From Mactra quadrangularis (Eukaryota > Mollusca > Bivalvia > Venerida > Mactridae): a stretch of DNA of 64,000 bases. A program made the position numbers and the translations under genes. The DNA is taken from positions 36,549,222-36,613,221 of the forward strand of contig CM046294.1 in assembly GCA_025267735.1 (NCBI GenBank). Reading direction: 5' to 3'. Shown here in pieces: positions 1-10,201 of this stretch. The stretch's first letter is position 1, and the number at the start of each line of letters is the position of its first letter. The notes under the pieces are model-generated. The model did not search any database. It saw only the letters and a list, made by a program, of their open reading frames with translations, and was not told where the DNA came from.

Positions 1-245
1 TGATATCCGCTGAATTATAGCAACTTGAAAATGCCAAGTGCATGCGTTTCAACTCTTAAATTGATTAAAAGTTAAGTATACAAATACAAAGTTCTTAATG
101 TTGTTATCACATTCAACTGCGTTCCAATCGAAAATTTGAATCTATATATAATTTTTATTTCACGTTTGTCTTACAGTTTAAAACGAAACATTAATTTATT
201 GTCCAACAGTTATCAATAGTTCTTGGAAATAAATCAAATACTAAC

Positions 246-385
246 CATTACAAATAACAAAGACGTCCGATGAATGACTACATGTATTGAGAACATTGTA
301 TTTACACTGGTTGATATGTATTTCTGATCCTTCACAATCAAGTTGATCAATATATATTGGTCCTGATCCGCTGGCATAGTAGTTG
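246..385 (-). CDS. SRCR-CCP gene, exon 11: second half of SRCR domain 4
   Basis: Reverse-strand exon coding about 46 residues. It contains the C-terminal half of a scavenger receptor cysteine-rich fold: LDCEGSEIHINQC, then NTCSHSSDVFVIC. An AATAG|C acceptor precedes it and a GTTAGT donor follows. It enters in phase 2 and leaves in phase 1, as the other second-half SRCR exons do. Joined to 616-769 it gives one SRCR domain with six cysteines (group A-like spacing). This is the last exon visible; the phase-1 donor says the reading continues past position 1. The ligand is unknown. SRCR domains of secreted or surface proteins generally bind proteins or polyanionic ligands outside the cell. Confidence 0.85.
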
Positions 386-615
386 CTATTTGTAGTGTAA
401 GAAATATATGTGCTGTAAAAAATGTATATTATACTTTTAATTCAACAATATAATTATACCCGTACAATCACGAACTAGTTGCGGATTACGTATCAAATGA
501 TTAACAGAATTTGAAATTTCGGCGGATATATTTTCCTTGTATAAATACATTAATGTAACACTACTTATACATTTAATACAAATGTAACAACTATTAATTA
601 ATATAACATATTGAC

Positions 616-769
616 CTGTTAAACATGTTACATATTGCCCTGGCTTCATTGTATGAAAAAGATCCAGAACACACACTTCCCCATGTATCATTTACTTTTA
701 CTTCTAATCTTCCGTCATATAAACCAATACCACCAGCTAGTCTCATATCAGTTATATTTAACGGATATC
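616..769 (-). CDS. SRCR-CCP gene, exon 10: first half of SRCR domain 4
   Basis: The translation reads YPLNITDMRLAGGIGLYDG, then RLEVKVNDTWGSVC and ARAIC. This is the N-terminal SRCR half, with the RL.GG...GRVE-type strand, WG-x-x-C and the second cysteine. The acceptor is TTTTTTAG. The donor GTCAAT has a weak +3 base, yet it is the only site that gives phase 2 and a domain length equal to its paralogues. Three extra copies of the acceptor plus the exon start lie just upstream (see the repeat at 770-993). The same start, YPLNITD, occurs in exon 7, so SRCR3 and SRCR4 are close paralogues. Confidence 0.85.
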
Positions 770-993
770 CTAAAAAACAATAAACACCTTACACAACACC
801 ATCAGCTTGTCTTATATCAGTTATATTTAATGGATATCCTACAAAACAATAAACACATTACACAATACCATCAGCTAGTCTCACATCAGTTATATTTAAT
901 GGATATCCTACAAAATAATAAACACCTTACACAATACCATCAGCTAGTCTCATATCAGTTATATTCAATGGATATCCTACAAAACAATGTACT
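770..993 (-). repeat. 69-bp tandem repeat of a splice acceptor and exon start
   Basis: Three further copies of a 69-bp unit stand directly upstream (on the minus strand) of exon 10. Matching points fall at 725, 794, 863 and 932, exactly 69 bases apart. Each copy carries the polypyrimidine/AG acceptor and about 45 nt matching the start of the SRCR4 exon. Read in the exon frame, each extra copy meets a TAA about 16 codons after its AG. Using an upstream acceptor would therefore truncate the protein. Confidence 0.85.
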
Positions 994-1278
994 CCTTAAA
1001 TACGTTTACAACCATATACATACATATTTGTTTGGAATTTTTTTATTAACAATTTGCATAAATTTCCTTAATGGAATATATTATGCATAATATGTTGATA
1101 TTATAATATCTATAACCTAAAATCGTGTTTATGCACAGGGTTGTCTCTGCTATGTTAGTTACACCGTCTCAACACATGAACAAATTAAGTTTTCCTAAAG
1201 AAAATGGCTATATTGTAAAATTTCATGTACAAATACATCTATGAATCTATACGCATGAATAAAACGTAAATGACCTAC

Positions 1279-1434
1279 CATATACTTGACATGTTTCATT
1301 CTGTAACCATGAGCCGTTATTTAAACATTCTATGTTATATGTTGTGGGTACACAACCTAAATTACATGTTACTGTCATTATTCTACCATTTGCTGATGTT
1401 ATCTTTCCATTTGGTATACTTGGTAATCCACAGT
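1279..1434 (-). CDS. SRCR-CCP gene, exon 9: CCP/sushi domain 2
   Basis: A 156-nt exon, phase 1 at both ends, coding DCGLPSIPNGKIT, then CNLGCVPTTYNIEC, NNGSWLQNETCQVY. The CGxPxxxxNG start, the four main cysteines and the GSW before the last cysteine are hallmarks of a complement control protein (sushi) module. One extra cysteine is present (CNLGC). The acceptor is TTTTAG and the donor GTAGGT. It joins SRCR3 (exon 8) to SRCR4 (exon 10) without frame conflict. CCP modules are extracellular protein-protein interaction domains. Confidence 0.88.
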
Positions 1435-2205
1435 CTAAAACATTTAAAATATTACATGTATACATGATTTGAATTTCATAATATGTAAATGAAGATAAAA
1501 TATACTTTAGTGTGTCATAATTGTAGATAGCCGGGTACGTTAAATAGTTTTTTATGATATCTGATCCATTGTGAGAATGAAAATAAATGTTCATTATATA
1601 GACTTTTGTACAACAACGGATTGTTTTGGAGTTTGCTATGATTGATCACAAATCAAATGCATCATCGATGTAGAAGAATAATCAGAAACAGTAGGTCATT
1701 CTATATTATGCATTTTATCCTAATCATATTATATAAATGGAAAGTAAACATATATTATGGATCTTATTAAGACTATATTTTGCATGAACATGGTCCACAT
1801 TATATCATTATCAGAGTTAAAAAAACCATACAGACATGTTTGTAACATCATTACACATGATATCTCGTAAAAATGGGTACCTATGAGTTTTAGTGTACAT
1901 TTGACCAAAAGTTTGCTTTAAAATGAATGTCTCAAATTTATGAAAATACTCAACATGGGAATCCATTAAGGTCAAATTTTCCGAAATCTTTTCAAGCTAT
2001 CGACCTATGGGGCGTAGGTTTGAAACCAGGGTTGGCAAACTTACTTTTGCAATTTTTCATACATGTTAGGCAGTTGTCTGTCGGTAGTGAAGGTATATGG
2101 TTTGAACAGGTTGACAGCAAATGATCACAGATATTCAATAAAAAGTGAGTAGGTTGACTGATCGGAGCGATATGACAATAAATACCGTTGAAAGCGGCAT
2201 TTATC
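1435..2205. other. intron sequence, nothing recognised
   Basis: AT-rich intron between CCP2 and SRCR3. Short ORFs on either strand show no motif and no exon-like boundaries. Confidence 0.6.
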
Positions 2206-2218
2206 ACCACAAGAATTA

Positions 2219-2495
2219 TTAATTTATTGGAGTTAACGTCGTGTCAACACAAATTAGGTCATTTTACGGCGTCCCGCGCACCTAACCTAGCTTTCCTGGA
2301 CCATTGTCTATAACCAGTACTCACCTACCCTTCCACAAGGCCGGACCTTATATTATCTAATCAATGGAGAAAAATCAACAATATTGTCAAATTTTCATGG
2401 AAGGGTAAAACCTCTCCGGGTAGGATTCGAACCAGCACACCCTCGGGCACGAGATTCCAAATCCCGGCTCGCTACCAACTGCGCTATCGATCCGG
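2219..2495 (-). mobile_element. tRNA-derived SINE with 13-bp target duplication
   Basis: On the minus strand the element starts with a tRNA-like head, with an A-box (TAGCGCAGTTGGTAGCG) and a B-box (GGTTCGAATCC). A body follows, then a 3' segment with ATGACCT...TGTGTTG between the stem arms ACGCCGT and ACGACGT. The 13-bp direct repeat ACCACAAGAATTA flanks it at 2206-2218 and 2496-2508. This fixes the ends and shows LINE-type insertion. The relative at 26125-26326 is shorter in the body. Confidence 0.88.
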
Positions 2496-2534
2496 ACCAC
2501 AAGAATTAAAGAACAAAACAATCTCGAGCTAACT

Positions 2535-2770
2535 CACTAGAGCACCGACCACCATACCACATTTGGAAACAATAACTCACTTCTATTTAAAGTTATGGAG
2601 CTGAAACACTTTTCCTCCCTTTATCAACAGTTATCTTGACCTTGATCCGAATTACCCCAAAGAAATCCCGAGATAGGTCTTTGAAATATCTACCAACATA
2701 CCAAACTTGGTAACAATAGCTTATTTATAACTTAAGTTATGAAGCGGAAACTAATTGTTGATGCACGCCC
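2535..2770. repeat. two diverged copies of a ~56-bp repeat motif
   Basis: Two stretches, near 2550-2612 and 2690-2755, share a pattern of 'cataccacattTGGtAACAATAg', then 'AGTTATGaAGC.GAAAC'. They look like a decayed interspersed repeat with an internal duplication. No coding signal is seen. Confidence 0.45.
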
Positions 2771-2938
2771 GACCGCCCAATAGCACGACCACAGACATTC
2801 GGCAATCCAATAATTAGATTTTTATTTCGGAAAACCTGGTTAAACGCTGCTGTAAATGTTATAACGTTCAATACAATTTTCATGTCAAAATTATGTTTTT
2901 CAGTTTAAATTAGGCGCATGTGGTGTTGATAATATAAA

Positions 2939-3872
2939 TGTTACAGGGAATGAGCGTAACTAGGTAGTTCACGTTATCCCGTATTCCCTATTTTTTCAAT
3001 TTTTACACATATTGCCTGACCAAAAATTATCATATTGTATATGTAAAATATGATTAATTAATATGATTAATATGGTAACTAATTAATATGGTAATTAATA
3101 TGAATGAATATGTTGTAAGGTTTTTCTTATTAAATGTTTCCACTGTAATATGTATGCATGGGTATTTTTGTTATGTGAATGCATTTATAGTATTAAATCT
3201 TAAGTTTCCAACGCATCGGTAAAAACGTTTTTTCGTAAATTACATGAATTCCCTGACTTGGTTAGGGATTACGTGAAATCCCTGATTACACATATTCCCT
3301 TAAGTATAATTATGTTAATGGATTACAAATAAGAGTGAAATTGTGTTACAAGTAGGCATTCATTATATATTGTTCTATGCTTACTTCATATGCCTTGTAC
3401 ATGTGTGCTTTTCTATAGGTCTTATTTTCAGCACTGTACGTTTGTTTGGGCTGTTTACTTTGACATTTTTAAATGAAGTACTAAATAAAGTTATTAGATT
3501 TTTACCAACTATTTTAAACTGTAGTAAAGACAATTATAGAATTTTCCAATACAAGTCATAAGTTGTAATAATGATAATTGTAATAAAAACAAAGAAGTCA
3601 TTTGTATAAGAAAATTGTGTAAATAATTTAAGTGTTTGAGTTGTCTACTTGATAGACACTGAATGCAAGAATTTCATCGCTGTTCAACATAATCGGTATC
3701 AGCAATCAAGTCAGGGATTTTGAGTAAAAATGAAATAATATTTTAGGGATTTCCTGTAATCCCTAGCAAAATCTGGAATTTCACGTATTCCCTAAAATCA
3801 CAAGGATTACATGAAATCCCTGACTTGGTTTGGATTACGCGAAATCCCCTATTACACACATTCCCTGTAACA
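2939..3872. mobile_element. MITE-like TIR element with internal palindromic motifs
   Basis: The ends are inverted copies of TGTTACAGGGAATG (2939-2952 and 3859-3872). Both subterminal regions carry palindromes of the type AGGGATT-N6-AATCCCT: 3264-3283, 3745-3764 and, less perfect, 3775-3793, 3803-3821 and 3832-3849. No transposase ORF is present; the 72-codon ORF at 3343-3561 has no motif. It is probably a non-autonomous DNA transposon. Superfamily and target duplication are not clear. Confidence 0.65.
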
Positions 3873-4158
3873 TATACGTGTTTTATCCATCTACATTCAA
3901 AGCAACACTTTGCTGAAGAATATGGCTTGTTTGATCAATATGGTTTGTAAACATTAACTTCACTTCCTTTTATTTGATTCCTTTTATATTTACAGCAAGT
4001 ATAAATCACTTTCTTTAATAGATAGTTGTGAGTTTTATGACCTGGTAGTTAATTAGTAATAACCGATATTAACTAAATTCAAAAATCCATCTCTTTTTGC
4101 AACTAAAACCTAAAACAATACCTTCATATTTGGTTTCAATGTTTAAATCACCAATTAC

Positions 4159-4328
4159 CTGTACAAATAATAGAGGTATCGCTATCATGATCACAGAGCC
4201 GTTTGTACGGTGGGTAAAACCTATAGCAGTCATTTATATGGACATCGTTAGAATTGCAACGAACCTCTCCAAAAAGAACTGGACCTTTTCCTTTTCCAAA
4301 CTTGGCTGTTGTATAGAATGATGCCAAA
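4159..4328 (-). CDS. SRCR-CCP gene, exon 8: second half of SRCR domain 3
   Basis: The translation reads LASFYTTAKFGKGKGPVLFG, then VRCNSNDVHINDC, KRLCDHDSDTSIIC. These are the four C-terminal cysteines of an SRCR domain with the typical G.GP and C..N...I..C pattern. Acceptor TTTGTAG, donor GTAATT; phase 2 in, phase 1 out. The split codon AG|T is completed correctly with exon 7. It runs into exon 9 through G|AC. A Tigger-like element begins only 28 bp upstream of this exon in the intron. Confidence 0.88.
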
Positions 4329-4355
4329 CTACAAAAACAAAACATATAAAATGTA

Positions 4356-5519
4356 CAGTAAATCTTGCATAAGCGACCACGTCTCCTAAACGACCATTTG
4401 CACTAAGCGGCCACTCTGAGTTCCCATCAACCAATTTTACTATTTAAATCTTTGTCTTAAGCGACTTTTGTCTAACGCGACCAGCGACCGCTCATTTTGG
4501 TCGAAACTGACTAACTTTTTTGTGTTAAACGACCGGGTCAAATAAATCTAATTTGTCAAAAAATCGTTAAAAATCGGTAATCAAAAATATACGTCGCCTC
4601 AATGTCTATCACCTAAACTCGTATGTCAGGCTCTAAAAATCAATAATTATCAGTCATAAATACTGTAAGATAAGGGGGTAGTGGGAACAATCAACAAAGT
4701 GACACTTATACTATCCAATTATAATGTAATTACATTATACACATTGAACAATTAGTCCCGTATCGGGGTCAATTAAAACATCCGTTCTGACCGTTCTATC
4801 ACCGTAGAGAAAAATCATTTTCCAAAACATTTCTAGAGACTGCTATTTTGACTTTTTATACGTGCATAGAACGTGTAAAATAATATTGATTTAAAAATAC
4901 GAACACAAAAACAATTTGTTCATTTAAACAAAGAAAGGTCAATATTGAGGACATTATAAACACGTTTTCCGAAAATAGCGTCACGTTCTACTTCAATTTA
5001 AACAAGGCCAACATTTTTACACATGAATATTGCAGCGCTTGTTAAAACAAAGAAGTAGCTTGTGTGCTGAAGATTATTACTACTAATTATCATTAATTGT
5101 TTAAATTTCACTGTTTCAAATGTAACAGCCTTTACTTTACTCTGATGACCTAAATATATTGATTGTTATAATGGCGAAAATTCCGGAAAATGCCCGGATT
5201 ATAACATGTACGTAAACAAAAACGACTGTTTCGCAGTTTTACTTAATTCAATATATAATTGCAATTTGAACCTGAATTTAGGATGTTAAGAAGAAAGAAA
5301 ATCTATATTCCCATCATTTGTATGTATTTGACAACATTTGAATGAAAATCCATCAGTCAAAATCGTCCCGTTGACAGATTAATGTTCTACGAAAATGACG
5401 AATTTTAGAATGTCAGGACGGTGTCAACGTCGTAATCAACATTTGTCTTAAGAGACCATTGTCTTAAACGACCACTTTTTGTCTCTCCCTTGGATGGTCG
5501 CTTAACACAAGATCCACTG
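4356..5519. mobile_element. pogo/Tigger-like non-autonomous DNA transposon
   Basis: The 1164-bp element has inverted ends CAGTAAATCTTG...AAGCGACCA and, from the right, CAGTGGATCTTG...AAGCGACCA. It is flanked by TA on both sides (4354-4355 and 5520-5521). Near both ends 'CTTAA-GCGACCA' or 'TAAACGACCA' recurs several times as subterminal repeats. TA target sites and CAGTGGA-type ends fit the Tc1/mariner-pogo group, but there is no transposase ORF. It sits in the intron between the two SRCR3 exons. Confidence 0.72.
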
Positions 5520-5656
5520 TAGTTGTGTGTGTTTAACATAATGTATAATCAGTTTATCTCAAGTAAAAAAATCATTAAGAAGTTTATTTAGCCTATCAAC
5601 TAGTTTATTTATACAAATATTAGCTTTAAGATGATAAGACGAAAAGTTATTGTTAC

Positions 5657-5813
5657 CTAAGGTTTAGCATTCTACATAATGTATTTCCAACATTGTTATT
5701 CATCCGATAGTTACAAATAGTTCCCCACATATCTTTATATTTAAGTTCAACACGTCCATCATATGGTCCAGTACCACTTACTAGTCTAATATCTGTGATA
5801 TTCAGAGGGTAAG
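5657..5813 (-). CDS. SRCR-CCP gene, exon 7: first half of SRCR domain 3
   Basis: It codes YPLNITDIRLVSGTGPYDG, then RVELKYKDMWGTIC and GNTLCRMLNL. This is the canonical N-terminal SRCR half (RLV.G...GRVE, WGTIC, LCRMLN). Acceptor TTTCTAG, donor GTAACA; phase 1 in, phase 2 out. An in-frame ATG and a hydrophobic stretch stand upstream within the intron, but the AG acceptor and phase show this is an internal exon. With exon 6 the split codon becomes C|CT. Confidence 0.88.
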
Positions 5814-5819
5814 CTAGAA

Positions 5820-6530
5820 ATCCAATGATAACAAATGAAATGATAACAAACATAATTATTTTAAACTTTTAAGACTTCATTTAATGTTAAACATTTATTT
5901 TCCAACGGTTGCAAATATCTTGACTTAATATAAACTAGTCATTGTACTACACCAAAGAATTAATAATACTCGAATAATGCAATGAATATTGATGCGAATA
6001 TCTATTATATAAGCATCGACAGTAAACAAATTCTAATTAAGGTGGAAATTAAGTTTTTCTCAAGGACGTTTTATAATTATAATATAAGTTTATCATAACT
6101 TTGGACAGCCAGAGTAACACATAAGATATGGGATAATTAGTTCATTGTTATCATTTATGGTGTTAATGATGTGTTAAGATGCATATCGACAACATTTTTT
6201 GTTGTTAATTCATTTGACAGAAGCTTAATTTATGCGATGCGGTGGGATAAGCTTCGGCTGAAGGCATTTCAGCAATAATCAAATACAATGTTTAAAAATA
6301 TATTCGCTGTAATTTATTTTCATTAGATGTCCAACGTTCAATATCAAGTCGCTGTCACACACATTTTAAGACAACAAAATAATCCACATTATGCATCTTG
6401 TCATGTAAATTTAACATATTATGACATGACTAAACATTGTTGAACATTTCTGAAAATTTCGTACACATTTTGTAAACAAATTTGAATGTGATGTTATATT
6501 GTTTTTACATGAGACCAAAATATGCAAACT
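5820..6530. other. intron sequence, nothing recognised
   Basis: AT-rich DNA between SRCR3 and the repeats to its right. No exon-like ORF, inverted repeat or tandem repeat was seen. Confidence 0.5.
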
Positions 6531-6531
6531 T

Positions 6532-6615
6532 ATATAGTCCGATTTTATCCGGTGAGCCGTGACTGCACTTTTGTATTTATAGATTTTTGGAATATTCCTA
6601 CAAACAGGTAACACA
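6532..6615 (-). repeat. dispersed repeat, copy 1 (others at 7440 and 62944)
   Basis: Inverted relative to 62944-63022, this stretch reads the same for about 80 bp, including the core GTCACGGCTCACCGGATAAA. A shorter copy of the core is at 7442-7475. It is probably one end of an undescribed mobile element. Confidence 0.65.
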
Positions 6616-6667
6616 GCTTATCAACCAACCAACTGATTACTGCCTTTATCATAATTATTCAAGTTTG

Positions 6668-6748
6668 ATTTAAGTGACTCAATAGTCGTGGCAGTAAGAC
6701 ACTTAGATTGATAGACATTGCTTTTGCTACCCCGGGTTCGAATCCTGT
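6668..6748 (+). repeat. tRNA-like sequence, probable SINE head
   Basis: A B-box match (GGGTTCGAATCC) stands about 60 bp downstream of a weak A-box-like stretch (AGTCGTGGCAGTAAGACAC). The acceptor stem does not pair well. This fits a decayed tRNA-derived SINE head better than a working tRNA gene. Confidence 0.35.
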
Positions 6749-7235
6749 TTAGTATCCTTTATTCTTTTTTATTCACTTTATTTTTTTATTTTTCTGCAAT
6801 CATGGAAACGTACAACTCGAAATCTCTGTGCAGCACGAAGCCAAATGTATATAAAATAGAATATGCATTTTTGCCTGAGTTTGTGCTTATTTATTACTTT
6901 GATGTCATACATTTAACTGTCTCGATAGTGTCTTATAGAAATGATTCTAAGCACATGCATTATATAAGAAAGAGAATTGAAATGGAATGCATGTAATTTT
7001 GACACATTCGTTCGATTGTATCCTAGTTTAGTTTCTAATCAGCCACTGCATTTGAAGCCGAATGTATAATATAAATATATTATTATTCGATACAATGTAA
7101 ATAGCTGGATATAAAAAATAAAGAACCAAGGAAATAAAGCAAATAGAAATTAAAAAACAAAATCAAATTATAGCACAACAAGCATTATATGATACGGACA
7201 ACTATACATGAATTTAATAATAAATTAAAAAATGT

Positions 7236-7318
7236 GGAGGCGGTGAGGTTCGAACCACTACAGTAAAATTTATGCATTGGCCATATGTTTCTGACTCGTA
7301 ACCGACTGCGCTATTTTG
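7236..7318 (-). repeat. tRNA-like sequence, probable SINE head
   Basis: On the minus strand an A-box-like ATAGCGCAGTCGGTTACGAG is followed by a B-box (GTGGTTCGAACCTC). The anticodon arm is disrupted, so it is a tRNA-derived repeat or pseudogene. Confidence 0.4.
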
Positions 7319-7504
7319 AGCAATGAATTTGAATAATTATATCATGCATATATACTTGAGATATTATAGTTTGTATTGATTTTCAGTGTAGTATTTACTG
7401 GTTATACCTATCGTCATGGTTATGATTAGACTCATCCAACCTGTCACGGCTCACCAAATAAAATCAGACTATAATCGTGTATAAAATGTAAGTTTAGAGT
7501 GTAA

Positions 7505-7741
7505 AATTGACCCCGACCTGACCAATCACATTTGCATTCTACATTATCTACACATATCCCGACGTAACTCAGAACCACGCCTATTCTGCACATCGGCGGA
7601 GATTGTAAATTTATTGAAGTATGTTTGTACACATTGTGTATTACACATAATCCTCGAGGCAACGGTGTAATCAAGCTCTAATACTATATTCGAATTTAGT
7701 GTAATGAATATTTTTGCATAAAGATCAGGTCGGGGTCAATT
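7505..7741. mobile_element. 237-bp MITE
   Basis: A perfect inverted repeat, AATTGACCCCGACCTGA, forms both ends (7505-7521 and 7725-7741). The short internal part lacks coding sequence. No certain target duplication was found. It lies in the intron between SRCR2 and SRCR3. Confidence 0.65.
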
Positions 7742-8037
7742 TCTATGCACAATACTATTCCTATTATTTAAAGCGTCACGCAAAATAGTATCACTAATTT
7801 GAGCTTCTTATTCAAAGTTGTTAAAATAGTTCAAAGCAGTTCAAATTTATGGGGAAGATGATATTCTTAGACAAATGGTCAAGAATATTCTCATGAAAAT
7901 TTATTCGAAACAGTGTAGCTTTGTGTTCCACATTTAATTACCATGCTAGATTTGTCCAGAAATATTTGGAGGTCAAATAGATATGTATTAAATATATTTT
8001 GTTAGACAGAACAGTACGAACAACAGTAAAAACTTAC

Positions 8038-8192
8038 GTTTACATATGATATATGTCCTGCGGCTTCTATGACATGATGTCGTTAGATCAAAGTAACACT
8101 CTTGTATATCTGTTACTTTACCATCACAGCTAAGGTTAGTCATATGAACATTATCATTGTAACCATAACCATTTGATCCATAATTCGAATAT
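8038..8192 (-). CDS. SRCR-CCP gene, exon 6: second half of SRCR domain 2
   Basis: It codes YSNYGSNGYGYNDNVHM, then NLSCDGKVTDIQEC, TTSCHRSRRTYIIC. The four C-terminal SRCR cysteines are in place; the usual G.GP is replaced by GYGYND. Acceptor CATTTAAG, donor GTAAGT; phase 2 in, phase 1 out. The TC|A codon joins it to exon 5, giving 106 codons for the domain. Splicing to exon 7 places SRCR2 next to SRCR3; I found no CCP exon between them. Confidence 0.87.
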
Positions 8193-8768
8193 CTTAAATG
8201 AAATAAAGATTAAATGAAGCGATCGAAATACACACAACAATATCCCAAAAAAGCAAATCAGACATTTTTTTATTGAGACCGCGGACTCAACTAACTTTCC
8301 TTGAATTTTTGCACACTTCCTATACTCACTAAGCCGAATGGCTGACAACTTCTATGTATTTAATATTAAGTAGAAAAGTATAACTAGTCCGGGTGGTTTC
8401 CTAACCAGTGACTTAGTCTTGACACTATATTCACAAGTTTTTTCTAATATTTGACATATTTACCAAATTATTGCAACACTTCACGTACAACCTAAAACAT
8501 CTAAATATACATCCGTACAGGCATGCATGGTGCTCAATTGTAACTTTAATGATTGAATTAGCATGACTCAATATTTATAGAATGTATTATCGATACGTTT
8601 TTTCTGAATACAATTGTTGCAAAATATGGCTAAATGAGTGTATCATATACATGTATTGTATTTGGGACAAACCACCTGGCCATTACATCGACTATCTGTA
8701 GATTAATCAAACATTTATTTGAGTTTTAGACAATTTTATAATTTTATAGCCACACTATTCATACTTAC
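8193..8768. other. intron inside SRCR domain 2, nothing recognised
   Basis: A 576-bp intron with GTAAGT and AAG ends. No repeat or ORF of note. Confidence 0.7.
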
Positions 8769-8931
8769 GATAGATTAAACAGAATATTACAAAGTCCACT
8801 GGCAAATCTACTTATATATGAATAATTACGGCAAACATCTCCCCATGTTCCATTTATTTTTATTTCAACTCTACCGTCATACAAACCAACACCATCGACA
8901 AGTCGTATGCCTGTTATTGGTGTTCTTGGTT
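8769..8931 (-). CDS. SRCR-CCP gene, exon 5: first half of SRCR domain 2
   Basis: It codes PRTPITGIRLVDGVGLYDG, then RVEIKINGTWGDVC and SGLCNILFNLS. It is an N-terminal SRCR half with IRLV.G, GRVEI and WGDVC. Acceptor TTCAG, donor GTAAGT; phase 1 in, phase 2 out. The first codon is completed from CCP1 (A|AA). Two NxS/T sequons (NGT, NYS) are compatible with a secreted glycoprotein. Confidence 0.88.
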
Positions 8932-9272
8932 CTGAAGAAGAAATTAAAATAGGCCATTGTAAATGCCTTGTATATTGTATGTAGTAGAATAAAGAGTGTT
9001 CACTTACTAAGATGAACTTATAAGAATAATATGTACGAATTGCCTTAAAAATATCCTAAGATATAAAACCATATATCAAAACATGAGCCAAAAGGGAGTT
9101 CTCAAATAATTAATAATACCAATACAATACACAACTAGAAGAGATAGTCCATGTTACTTATTAAGTTATCATACTCTAAATTTAATGTCTAGTTAAATGT
9201 TTAATAAGCCTCTGCATGTATATCTGTACACTTGTCTTAATTACAGCTTTAGATGAATGTTGTGATACTTAC

Positions 9273-9431
9273 TACATATCAATGTCGAAGTATCCCAGAT
9301 ACCTGATGCAGTACATGTGCTGTTAACATTTTCACTTATATCAAATTTATCCATACATTTTGCAGTCACCACAGTTTCGTTTACATATATAGAAGAAGCT
9401 ATAACGTTTGCTGTCCTGATATAACCACATC
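9273..9431 (-). CDS. SRCR-CCP gene, exon 4: CCP/sushi domain 1
   Basis: A 159-nt exon, phase 1 at both ends, coding CGYIRTANVIASSIYVNET, then VTAKC, NSTCTASGIWDTSTLIC. There are four cysteines and the conserved tryptophan before the last one, as in CCP modules, though the Pro/Asn-Gly of the first loop is missing. Acceptor AAATAG, donor GTAAGT. It sits between SRCR1 and SRCR2, mirroring CCP2 between SRCR3 and SRCR4. That suggests an old duplication of an SRCR-CCP-SRCR block. Confidence 0.82.
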
Positions 9432-10040
9432 CTATTTAGAATAAACAAGAAATCGTCTCAGATAGTGACATTTAATTCGAGCAATATTTCAGTCTCAACA
9501 AACATACCTAAAGTATGCATGTAAACACAAGTATTTAATGTTATTTTCCTTTACCAAAGGTGTAAGTATACATATCAGGGTCAGTAAGAATAAAAACAGA
9601 GCAACCATAAAAGCAGAGGATTTTATTTTATTCATTATTATATTTTCAATTGAGGACTCTTTTTTTCTAGTGAAAGTATAAACAAATGCGACACATATTT
9701 GAAGTAATTAATTCTTATAAAAAAAACAAATTTATCGATTCAGTACGCTAAATTTGAAGATAATGGTTATGAGAACGACGTTTGCATGACAAAAATATAC
9801 TTTATCTCAATAATAAATCTGTGTCGTTATGGTAAAGAACATAATTATAATTTAATCACAGTTTTAACAGTTTTCACGAGAACTCATAATTCTTTCAAGA
9901 TTAATTCCTTGGATTGGTTAGTGAGATGATTTTAATTTAATATTTTCACCTTGTGTTTGTTTCTACCCTACCAATTAAATGTGCATATATAGCATTACTT
10001 GGTTAAATGAATGGTTTCAAATATTGTCATAAATACTTAC
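9432..10040. other. intron sequence, nothing recognised
   Basis: A 609-bp intron between CCP1 and SRCR1. AT-rich, no repeat or ORF of note. Confidence 0.7.
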
Positions 10041-10201
10041 TAGTACATATCATAGACACATCTTTAGAATGTTTACATGTTGTACTAAGATCATATCTAC
10101 ATTGATGAAGATGTGACTCATCACCATTACATTGTAGATTTGTAGCAAATATAGGTCCAGTACCTTCACCATATTTTGCATTTCCAAAATACCAAGTGGC
10201 T
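10041..10201 (-). CDS. SRCR-CCP gene, exon 3: second half of SRCR domain 1
   Basis: It codes ATWYFGNAKYGEGTGPIFA, then LQCNGDESHLHQC, TTCKHSKDVSMIC. These are the four C-terminal SRCR cysteines and the GEGTGPI motif. Acceptor TTTTTTCAG, donor GTAAGT; phase 2 in, phase 1 out. Its first-half partner is not nearby. The only phase-compatible partner in the window is 25243-25408, 15 kb upstream, beyond the LINE and satellite insertions. Confidence 0.88.

Noticed and set aside
635..1090. 151-codon plus-strand ORF over the 69-bp repeats
   Set aside because: Antisense shadow of the SRCR4 exon and its repeats; 69 is divisible by 3, which keeps the frame open by chance.
3343..3561. 72-codon hydrophobic ORF in the MITE
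   Set aside because: Composition is what AT-rich DNA gives by chance (Leu/Phe/Ile); no transposase or signal-peptide context.
7444..7674. Possible extra CCP exon between SRCR2 and SRCR3
   Set aside because: Has scattered cysteines but no CCP spacing, overlaps a MITE (7505-7741) and lacks phase-1 splice sites.
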